A stretch of DNA of 15,801 nt from Cenarchaeum sp. (lineage in GTDB: Archaea; Thermoproteota; Nitrososphaeria; Nitrososphaerales; Nitrosopumilaceae). Where the stretch lies: the NCBI GenBank assembly GCA_007570915.1, contig RKSK01000136.1:1-15801 (forward strand), written 5' to 3'. Within the stretch, counting starts at the first letter, position 1; every line of letters starts with the position of its first letter. The position numbers and the translations under genes were made by a program. The notes beneath the pieces were generated by a model, which saw only the letters and a list, made by a program, of their open reading frames with translations, did not search any database and was not told the DNA's origin. This document shows, one piece after another, positions 5,984 to 11,311 of the stretch.

Positions 5984-6478
5984 TTGAATGACAGGCAAAA
6001 GGTAGCAGTCGCCGCGGCCGCCGTGGCGGCCATCGTCATAGCCGCGGCCTACACCCACGACGCGCGCGAGCGCATGCGCGTCTCGGGAATGATGTTTGGC
6101 AACTCGCTGCTCGACGCGCAGGACAACCTCAAGGCCGCGCAGTCGGAGCTCGCCGCGCGGGTCAGCTCGTGGGAGGCCGGCGCCGCGACGGACGCCGAGC
6201 TCCTCGAGTACTACGAGGGGCACCTGGCGCGAATGGACTCCATGGTCGCGCGCTATGGCGCCCTCGAGCCGCCTCCGGGGTTTGGCCCCGCGGTCCGCCT
6301 CTTTGAGCTCTCCGCCGGGTCGCAGCGCGACGCCGACGAGGCCCATGCCGAGTGGGTTCGCACGGGGGACGAGCAGAGCAGGGCGCGCTCCGGCGCGCTC
6401 CTGCAGGACGCGTTCGAGTACGAGTCGGAGGCCCTCTCGGCGTACGCCGACGCGCAGCGCGGGCGCGCAGGCCCCTAG
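5984..6478 (+). CDS. N-terminally membrane-anchored protein, unknown function
   Basis: This is a 164-aa hypothetical protein. An N-terminal hydrophobic stretch (KVAVAAAAVAAIVIAAAY, about residues 6-23) acts as a signal anchor. The remaining region is strongly helical, acidic and rich in Ala, Glu and Arg, with coiled-coil tendency (DAQDNLKAAQSELAARVSSW and later helices). This topology puts the helical domain outside the cell. The TTG at 5984 was chosen because it directly precedes the hydrophobic helix and lies 2 nt after the upstream stop. Longer starts would overlap the previous gene. It is the last gene of the operon. Its stop TAG shares a CTAG with the stop of the convergent 155-aa gene. 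Confidence 0.68.
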   Translation: MNDRQKVAVAAAAVAAIVIAAAYTHDARERMRVSGMMFGNSLLDAQDNLKAAQSELAARVSSWEAGAATDAELLEYYEGHLARMDSMVARYGALEPPPGFGPAVRLFELSAGSQRDADEAHAEWVRTGDEQSRARSGALLQDAFEYESEALSAYADAQRGRAGP

Positions 6479-6942
6479 ATGAGGCCCCTGGCCCTCAGGC
6501 CCTCGAGCATTGGCGCGACTGCGCCTAGGAGCTCGCCGCCGTCGATGCGCACGTCGCGGCCAAACGCCACATAGAACGTGATGCTGAGCATGTCGTGGTC
6601 CGTGTGCGATATGCGCACGTGGTGGTCATGGCCCCCGGGCCACGACTCGGCGAACTCGGCCCAGCGCTCCACGCGCGACGTGACGCCCTCGAGGCGCCCC
6701 CGCAGGCCGGCAATGTCCGAGTCATAGTCGCTGTCAAATATGCCAAACTTTGCCATCGGGACCATGACAAACGCGCCCGGCACGCCCTGCCCGGAGCGGG
6801 CCATCTCCTCGACCCTCTCGGGGGCGTCCTCGGCGTCGTGCGGTATGCCATAGTCGGGGTCGAGGTACGCGGCGATGTTGCGCGAGGGGTCGAGTATCCT
6901 GTAATAGTCGTCCTCGCGCTCTATCCTCCACGCGCGCGCCAA
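6475..6942 (-). CDS. Unknown acidic soluble protein, partner of the TPR gene
   Basis: I do not recognise this 155-aa protein. It is acidic and soluble, with an alpha/beta pattern. Its N-terminal part holds WRIEREDDYYRILDPSRN, its middle an amphipathic helix (GLRGRLEGVTSRVERWAEF). A His-rich segment (GGHDHHVRISHTDHDML) follows, with a C-terminal strand and helix. The histidine cluster could bind metal, but that is a guess. The TTG at 6942 lies 6 nt after the stop of the TPR gene, so the pair is almost certainly co-transcribed and perhaps translationally coupled. A TPR protein in the same unit suggests, but does not prove, physical interaction. Its stop overlaps the convergent + strand gene by 4 bp. 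Confidence 0.72.
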   Translation of the reverse strand: MARAWRIEREDDYYRILDPSRNIAAYLDPDYGIPHDAEDAPERVEEMARSGQGVPGAFVMVPMAKFGIFDSDYDSDIAGLRGRLEGVTSRVERWAEFAESWPGGHDHHVRISHTDHDMLSITFYVAFGRDVRIDGGELLGAVAPMLEGLRARGLI

Positions 6943-6948
6943 CGCCGG

Positions 6949-7725
6949 CTAGCCGCCCGGGGCCCCCTCGTTGCGATCCATCGCCCTGAGCGCGTCGGCG
7001 CAGCCGCGGCTCGCCCATGCCGAGTTGGGGCTTATCTCCGCGGCGCGGACGTACGCCGCCATGGCCTCCTTGTGGCGGCCCAGCTTGGAGAGCTCGTCGC
7101 CGCAGCTGGCGTGGTGATATGGGCGATCGGGCCTCAGCTCCGCGGCGCGGCCGTGCGCGGCCAGGGCCTCCTCGTGGCGGCCCAGCCCGGAGAGGGCATC
7201 GCCGCAGCTGGCGTGGTAGTGGTCATAGTTGGGATCCCGCTCCACGGCGCGGACGTACGCCGCAAGGGCCTCCTCGCGGCGGCCCATGCCGTAGAGCGAG
7301 TCGCCGCAGCTAGAGTGGTAATAGGGGTACCTGGGGTTTAGCGACACGGAGGGGCCGTACGCCGAGACGGCCCCGCCGCCGGCGCCCCGGCCATCCGGCG
7401 CGCCGTCGCCGCACCCATAGCTTGCCAGGTAGCGGGGCTCCATGCCCATTGCGCGATCGCACTCGACCATGGCCTCCCCGCGGCGGCCCAGCTTGAACAG
7501 CGCGACGGCCACGCCCAGCCGCGGCAGGGGCGAGTCGGGGTACATCTCGAGAAGGCGGCTGTACACCTTGAGGGCCTTGGCGAACTTTTTCCTCAGGATG
7601 AGCCTCTCGCCGCGGCTCACGAGCGCGTTGATTCTTAGCCCGTGGTCGTACGCCGTCTCCCTGCCCACCATGCGCGATCCGGCGCGCGCGATCCTGCCCA
7701 GGCCATGGGGTATCCTGCCGCCCAT
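6949..7725 (-). CDS. TPR-repeat protein with periodic His/Cys positions
   Basis: This 258-aa tetratricopeptide-repeat protein is probably a protein-interaction scaffold. After an N-terminal region of about 35 residues there are roughly six repeats. The last ones follow the TPR pattern (G, then EEALAAY, then DP spacing) at exact 34-residue period. Unusually, the position normally held by Leu in helix A is Cys in five successive units (C105, C140, C174, C208, C242). Three of these read HxxCGD (H137, H171, H205). The repeat starting at C105 is degenerate and one residue longer (GAPDGRGAGGG replaces the usual LGR-EEA segment). The ATG at 7725 has a TTATA box 26 nt upstream, indicating a leaderless mRNA. 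It precedes the 155-aa unknown gene by 6 nt. Confidence 0.82.
   Translation of the reverse strand: MGGRIPHGLGRIARAGSRMVGRETAYDHGLRINALVSRGERLILRKKFAKALKVYSRLLEMYPDSPLPRLGVAVALFKLGRRGEAMVECDRAMGMEPRYLASYGCGDGAPDGRGAGGGAVSAYGPSVSLNPRYPYYHSSCGDSLYGMGRREEALAAYVRAVERDPNYDHYHASCGDALSGLGRHEEALAAHGRAAELRPDRPYHHASCGDELSKLGRHKEAMAAYVRAAEISPNSAWASRGCADALRAMDRNEGAPGG
7013..7318 (-). repeat. Three 102-bp tandem DNA repeats coding TPR units
   Basis: Anchor strings recur at exactly 102-bp steps: CGGCGCGG at 7041, 7143 and 7245, and TCGCCGCAGC near 7097, 7199 and 7301. A fourth, degenerate copy follows at 105 bp (7406). The nucleotide similarity shows fairly recent internal duplication of the 34-residue unit. 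Confidence 0.75.
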
Positions 7726-7748
7726 GCGCGCACCCCCGCATGCGGCCC

Positions 7749-7754
7749 TATAAC
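7749..7754 (-). promoter_or_regulatory. TATA box for the TPR gene
   Basis: GTTATA on the minus strand, centred 26 nt before ATG 7725, ideal for leaderless transcription. Confidence 0.5.
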
Positions 7755-7770
7755 AGCCTGCCGCCCCGCC

Positions 7771-8061
7771 CTAGGCCCCGCCGTCGCCGCCGGCCAGGGC
7801 CCCGTCGGGCACGTCGGGCGCGCACTCGCCCTTTAGGCAGTCGGTCCCGACTGCGCTCAGCGGCGCGAGGCGCACGCTTCCGGCCGGTATGGCCCCGTGG
7901 CCCTGCAGGGCCATGACGCGCGAGCGCAGGGCCGCGGCGTGGCGCTCGCACGAGACGCCGACCATGTACTCGCCGTCAGCCGAGTCTATCGAGATCACCC
8001 TCGTGGGCGCGCTCGCGCAGCGCCGGCCTGCCTCGCCCACCGAGCACGTGCTGGGCATCAT
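7771..8061 (-). CDS. Small Cys/His-rich protein, possible zinc-binding domain
   Basis: This is a 96-aa hypothetical protein. Cysteines at 6 and 15 and the pair C38/H41 (SCERH) give a C-x8-C ... C-x2-H pattern that could hold one zinc ion. In between lies a strand-rich stretch (TRVISIDSADGEYMVGVS). Two more cysteines occur near the end (C75 and C80 in TDCLKGEC). The overall look is that of a zinc-ribbon-like small archaeal protein, but I cannot name a family. The C-terminal residues are Gly/Asp/Ala-rich and probably disordered. The ATG pair at 8061/8058 is preceded at about 29 nt by TTAATA (8088-8093), which favours a leaderless start at 8061. It follows the FAD oxidoreductase gene on the same strand but appears to have its own promoter. 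Confidence 0.65.
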   Translation of the reverse strand: MMPSTCSVGEAGRRCASAPTRVISIDSADGEYMVGVSCERHAAALRSRVMALQGHGAIPAGSVRLAPLSAVGTDCLKGECAPDVPDGALAGGDGGA

Positions 8062-8087
8062 CGCCGCGCGCGGCGCGCAAGGCGCGG

Positions 8088-8093
8088 TATTAA
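8088..8093 (-). promoter_or_regulatory. TATA box for the Cys/His-rich gene, overlapping upstream stop codon
   Basis: TTAATA on the minus strand. It includes the TAA stop codon (8090-8092) of the FAD oxidoreductase gene and stands about 29 nt before ATG 8061. Confidence 0.45.
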
Positions 8094-9385
8094 CCTTGCC
8101 CGAGCGCCTCGGCCATGGACCACTCGCCGCGGCCCGCGCCGCCCGCGGGGGCCAGGTGGCCGCCCTCGCAGAGCCGCCTGACCAGGCGCGCGGCCCACGC
8201 CGGCGCGCCCGTGGCCCCCGGCGAGTTGTAGTTTAGCACGCTGCACGCGCCCTCGGAGACCTCGACCATGGTCTCGGGGGCCATCTTGCCGGCGGGCGTG
8301 ACTATGGGGGTCCGGATGCCCGCCATCCCGCGCTGCGTGAACATGCGCGCGCGCGCCCCCGGCACAAACGCGCGTATCCTCGAGACCATCGCCGAGCGCG
8401 ACAGCGAGCTGCGCCACTCGCCGACGGCCATCCGGAGGAACGCGGGGTCGCGCAGGAGGCGCGCCGCGCCGCCGGAGGCGACATCGCGCAGCTTTGAGGC
8501 CACGGCGCGCGCCCCGCCGGTTCCAGAGTACGCCTCCGGGGCGGCGACGGGGACCGCGTTTGGCCCTATCTCGGCGCGCCCGTCGGCGCGGACTATCCAG
8601 TGCGGGTCCAAAAACGGGTACTCGGGGTACCTCGGAACGGAGTAGACTGACGTGCCGACCATGCCGGCGTGCTCGCCGGCGGCCCTCCAGTACTCGCCGC
8701 GAAAGTGCAGGGCCGTGTGGCCGGCGGCGTGGCCCAGCATCCGCGCGACCTGCAGCGACCGCGCGCCGGCGCAGTTTATGACGAGGCCAGCCTCTATGCG
8801 CGCCGCGCCGCGCGCGGTGAGCGCGCGCGCCCCGCCGGCATGCGACACCGCCGTGACGTCGTGGCCCAGGGCGACAGTCGCGCCGGCGGCCTCGGCCTCG
8901 GCGAGGACCGCGCGCGTGAGGCGCGCAAAGTCAGTCGCCGCCTCTGTCCTGCAGCGCAGGGCAGCGGCGGCGCGCACGTTGGGCTCGAGCGCGGCGACCG
9001 CGCGGCCGTCGAGGAGCTCGACGTCGCCCTCGGCCATGCCGTTCTGCGGCCCCCAGCGCGCGTGGCGCTCGAGCGCGCCGCGCTGCGCGTCCTCGACGGC
9101 GACCTCGAGCACGCCGACCTCGCGCCAGGGCGCGCCGGAGCGGCGCGCCATGCGCTCCCACATCGGCCTCGAGGCGACCATCGACGCGGCCATCTCGCCC
9201 CGCGAGGCCGGATCGAGGTAAAAGGGCGAGTGGACCACGCCCGTGTTGCGCGAGCTCGCATGCATGGCCGGCGCGCCGCCGGCCTCGAGCACGCACGCCG
9301 AGGCGCGGCATGCGGACGACACCCAGTAGGCCACGCACGCGCCCAGCACGCCGGCGCCGACTATGGCGACGTCAAACCTGGCCAT
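8090..9385 (-). CDS. FAD-dependent oxidoreductase, L-2-hydroxyglutarate oxidase (LhgO)-like
   Basis: This is a 431-aa flavoprotein of the DAO superfamily. The N terminus carries the Rossmann dinucleotide motif GAGVLG (10-15), with E34 at the end of strand two for the FAD ribose. The block SSRNTGVVHSPFYLDPASRGE follows, and further on come VINCAGARS, the substrate-domain stretch HFRGEYWR and HWIVRADGRAEIGPNAVPV. Near the end GMAGIRTPIV and NYNSPGATGAPAWA complete the FAD site. This order matches LhgO/YgaF-type enzymes that oxidise L-2-hydroxyglutarate to 2-oxoglutarate. Substrate identity is inferred, and another 2-hydroxyacid or amine is possible. The ATG at 9385 begins right at the Rossmann strand; the open frame upstream runs through the tRNA-Ser gene and is not coding. 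No TATA-like box lies between tRNA and ATG, so co-transcription with the tRNA is likely. Confidence 0.85.
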   Translation of the reverse strand: MARFDVAIVGAGVLGACVAYWVSSACRASACVLEAGGAPAMHASSRNTGVVHSPFYLDPASRGEMAASMVASRPMWERMARRSGAPWREVGVLEVAVEDAQRGALERHARWGPQNGMAEGDVELLDGRAVAALEPNVRAAAALRCRTEAATDFARLTRAVLAEAEAAGATVALGHDVTAVSHAGGARALTARGAARIEAGLVINCAGARSLQVARMLGHAAGHTALHFRGEYWRAAGEHAGMVGTSVYSVPRYPEYPFLDPHWIVRADGRAEIGPNAVPVAAPEAYSGTGGARAVASKLRDVASGGAARLLRDPAFLRMAVGEWRSSLSRSAMVSRIRAFVPGARARMFTQRGMAGIRTPIVTPAGKMAPETMVEVSEGACSVLNYNSPGATGAPAWAARLVRRLCEGGHLAPAGGAGRGEWSMAEALGQG

Positions 9386-9421
9386 GGCCGGCCCCGCGCG
9401 GCTCCCGCCGGGGCGGGGTTT

Positions 9422-9525
9422 TGGCGCCGGGGGGGAGATTCGAACTCCCGTACTCTTGCGAATACGCGCTCTGCGGCCCGTCAGGGTTTCCAAGCGCGCG
9501 CCCCACCAGGCTAGGCGACCCCGGC
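9422..9525 (-). tRNA. tRNA-Ser (anticodon GGA) with 17-nt intron and encoded CCA
   Basis: Read on the minus strand, the acceptor GCCGGGG (9519-9525) pairs perfectly with CCCCGGC (9426-9432). The discriminator is G73 (9425), typical for serine, and CCA is encoded (9422-9424). The anticodon stem CGCGC/GCGCG closes only if 17 nt (9471-9487) are removed, leaving the loop TTGGAAA with anticodon GGA. The long variable arm TATTC-GCAA-GAGTA confirms a class II tRNA. The T arm is GGGAG/CTCCC around TTCGAAT. Confidence 0.93.
9471..9487 (-). other. tRNA-Ser intron at canonical position 37/38
   Basis: The 17-nt insert fits an archaeal bulge-helix-bulge. Bulge AAA spans positions 36, 37 and intron base 1. 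An inner CCC/GGG stem with loop TGAC follows. A short central helix is formed by part of the anticodon loop (UGG with CCG/C, one wobble). A 3' bulge AGA follows. Cutting after the second base of each 3-nt bulge yields exactly this intron. Confidence 0.85.
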
Positions 9526-9552
9526 ACTGCGCGCGGCGCGCCGTGGGGAGGC

Positions 9553-9559
9553 TAATTAA
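9553..9559 (-). promoter_or_regulatory. TATA box for tRNA-Ser
   Basis: TTAATTA on the minus strand, about 31 nt upstream of the tRNA 5' end. It lies directly after the stop codon of the MBL exonuclease gene. Confidence 0.5.
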
Positions 9560-9562
9560 CCC

Positions 9563-10516
9563 TTAAGGCGCGGCCCTGGGCACGGGCCGCGCGTCTATGC
9601 CCATCGAGAGCAGGTGCGCGCTAAACTCGGACGCATAGCCGTGCGTGGTGTAGACCGTCTCGGCCCCGCTGGCCACGACCATGCCGACGAGCTCGCCAAA
9701 GTCGCAGTGGTCGCTTAGCGGCACGACATAGTCGGCCCCGCGCCGCTCGGCGGCGTGGCCCGAGCCGGCCCAGCCGCTAAAGGCCACGGTCACGGCGCGG
9801 TGCCTCCTCCTCAGGCCGGAGGCAAAGGCGCCGGCGCCCATGGGCGCGACCATGACCCACGGGCCGCGCGCGAGGAGGCCGCGGGCCTCGGCCTCGGAGT
9901 GGCCCACGGTCTGGGGCATCCTGACGCCCATCTCCTCGTACACGCCGTTTATCGCCCTTATCGAGTCGTGCGCGTACAGCGGCGCCCAGTGGCCAAACAT
10001 GTGCGTTATGAGCTGCGCCTTGCCGAGCTGGTACCCGAGCAGGACCACGGGCCGGCCGCGCTCAAAGGCCGACGCTATTATCCCGTTGACCCTCCTTGCG
10101 ACCTCGGCCGGCGGGGGGAACGAGAATGACGGTATGCCAAAGGTCGTCTCGGTTATGAGCGTGCGGCAGCGCGGGACCCGCGCGCCGCGCATGAACGCGC
10201 GCGTGCGCGTGCAAATGTCGCCCGTGTAGAAGACGTCGTCAAAGAGGGCCCCGCGCGAGCCGAGTATGTGGCCCGCGTCGACCATCTCCAGGCCGGAGCC
10301 CTCGGCCCCGCGTATCTCGACGTCCCTGGCGCCGGCGAGCCTGCGCGTGCCCTCAGACGAGACGGCCGCGGTCCCGGAGGCCGGGAGGTGGTCGGCGTGC
10401 GCGTGCGACACAAAGGCCAGGCCGGACCCCACGCGGCCGGGCGGGTCGAGGCAGACCTCGCGCCCTCGCGACCTGCAGACAATCCCTCGCCTCCCGTCGG
10501 CCACTGGCGGCTCCAC
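9563..10516 (-). CDS. Metallo-beta-lactamase-fold exonuclease (COG1236 / ligase-associated exonuclease type)
   Basis: This 317-aa MBL/beta-CASP-type nuclease is expected to bind two metal ions and cleave DNA or RNA. The metal motif HAHADH is at 38-43. Further ligand candidates are H in VDAGHILGS, D in FYTGDI, and the late histidine in the PLSDHCDF to TTHGYASEF region. The central block TETTFGIPSFSFPPP, GYQLGKAQLITHMF and AHDSIRAINGVYEEMGV closely resembles the short exonuclease family linked to ATP-dependent DNA ligases in bacteria and annotated in archaea as mRNA 3'-end processing factor-like. No ligase gene is nearby, so substrate (DNA or RNA) is open. The start is GTG 10516, about 31 nt after a TTTATA box (10545-10550). 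The gene diverges from purN. Confidence 0.85.
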   Translation of the reverse strand: MEPPVADGRRGIVCRSRGREVCLDPPGRVGSGLAFVSHAHADHLPASGTAAVSSEGTRRLAGARDVEIRGAEGSGLEMVDAGHILGSRGALFDDVFYTGDICTRTRAFMRGARVPRCRTLITETTFGIPSFSFPPPAEVARRVNGIIASAFERGRPVVLLGYQLGKAQLITHMFGHWAPLYAHDSIRAINGVYEEMGVRMPQTVGHSEAEARGLLARGPWVMVAPMGAGAFASGLRRRHRAVTVAFSGWAGSGHAAERRGADYVVPLSDHCDFGELVGMVVASGAETVYTTHGYASEFSAHLLSMGIDARPVPRAAP

Positions 10517-10544
10517 TGCGGGCGCGGGGCCGGCACGCGGCCGC

Positions 10545-10550
10545 TATAAA
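10545..10550 (-). promoter_or_regulatory. TATA box for the MBL exonuclease gene
   Basis: TTTATA on the minus strand, about 31 nt before GTG 10516. It lies divergent from the purN promoter 80 bp away. Confidence 0.5.
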
Positions 10551-10628
10551 CACCGCCGTTTGCCGCAAGCTGGCCCGCGGTGCGCGCCGTTTTGGCCCCG
10601 CGCCGGGCAGCCGGCGCGCCCACGAGGG

Positions 10629-10634
10629 TTATAT
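10629..10634 (+). promoter_or_regulatory. TATA box for purN
   Basis: TTATAT, predicting transcription start near 10658. This lies shortly before GTG 10667 and about 45 nt before ATG 10703. Confidence 0.45.
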
Positions 10635-10666
10635 GCGCCCCCGCGCGCGCGCCGCGGCGTGGGGGC

Positions 10667-11311
10667 GTGGCACTGACGGCCGGCACGCGCGCGCCGCTGC
10701 GCATGGCCGTCCTCATATCGGGGAGGGGGAGCAACATGGCCTCCCTCGTGCGCGCCGCGCAGGCCGGCCGCATCAGGGCCGAGCCGCGCGTGGTCATATC
10801 GAGCAGGGAGGGCGCCGCCGGCCTGGCCGCCGCGCGCAGGCTCGGCGTGGCCACCGAGGTGGTCCGGAGCGCCGGCTTTGGGGGGAGCCGGCTCGAGTAC
10901 GACCGCCTGCTGGCCTCGGCCCTGCGCCGCCACGGCGTCACGCCGCGCGCCGGCCTTGTCTGCCTGGCAGGGTTCATGCGCATAGTCGGCCCCGAGCTCG
11001 TCTCGGCGTACAGGGGCCGCCTCCTCAACGTGCACCCCGCCCTCCTGCCGTCGTTTCCGGGCCTCGGCGCGCAGCGGCAGGCGCTAGACGCCGGCGTGCG
11101 CGTCACGGGCTGCACGGTCCACTTTGTGGACGCCGGCGTGGACACGGGCCCGATAGTCGCGCAGCGCGCCGTGCGCGTGCTCGACGGGGACACCGAGGAG
11201 TCGCTCTCGGCGCGAATCCTCGCGCAGGAGCACCGGGCCTACGTCGAGGCCGCCGCGATGGTCGCCGACGGGCGCGTGCGCCTCAGGCGCGCGCGCGCCG
11301 CCCGGGCCTAG
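10667..11311 (+). CDS. purN: Phosphoribosylglycinamide formyltransferase (GART)
   Basis: PurN transfers a formyl group from 10-formyltetrahydrofolate to GAR, the third step of purine synthesis in the cytosol. The phosphate-binding loop VLISGRGSNM opens the fold. The folate and catalytic region CLAGFMRIVGPELV leads into LLNVHPALLPSFPGLGA, which holds the catalytic Asn and His. The catalytic Asp is in VHFVDAGVDTGPIVAQ. All three key residues are therefore present. From ATG 10703 the length is 202 aa, typical for the family. The in-frame GTG 10667, 12 codons earlier, fits the predicted transcription start better and was chosen, but the extra residues are not part of the fold. The gene converges on uvrC and the two overlap by 29 bp. 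No other purine genes are in the window. Confidence 0.92.
   Translation: MALTAGTRAPLRMAVLISGRGSNMASLVRAAQAGRIRAEPRVVISSREGAAGLAAARRLGVATEVVRSAGFGGSRLEYDRLLASALRRHGVTPRAGLVCLAGFMRIVGPELVSAYRGRLLNVHPALLPSFPGLGAQRQALDAGVRVTGCTVHFVDAGVDTGPIVAQRAVRVLDGDTEESLSARILAQEHRAYVEAAAMVADGRVRLRRARAARA

Noticed and set aside
7013..7318. Regular 102-bp repeats that might suggest a CRISPR-like or satellite array
   Set aside because: The whole unit is coding and equals 34 residues of a TPR; there are no spacers.
9398..9420. GC-rich inverted repeat followed by TTTT on the + strand, resembling an intrinsic terminator
   Set aside because: No + strand gene ends there; the flanking genes are on the minus strand, and GC-rich palindromes are common in this DNA.
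9386..9493. 36-codon N-terminal extension of the FAD oxidoreductase
   Set aside because: It would translate through the tRNA-Ser gene; the Rossmann fold begins right after ATG 9385.
8669..9514. 281-codon + strand frame opposite the FAD oxidoreductase and tRNA-Ser
   Set aside because: It runs through a tRNA gene and is an antisense shadow rich in Arg, Ala and Gly.
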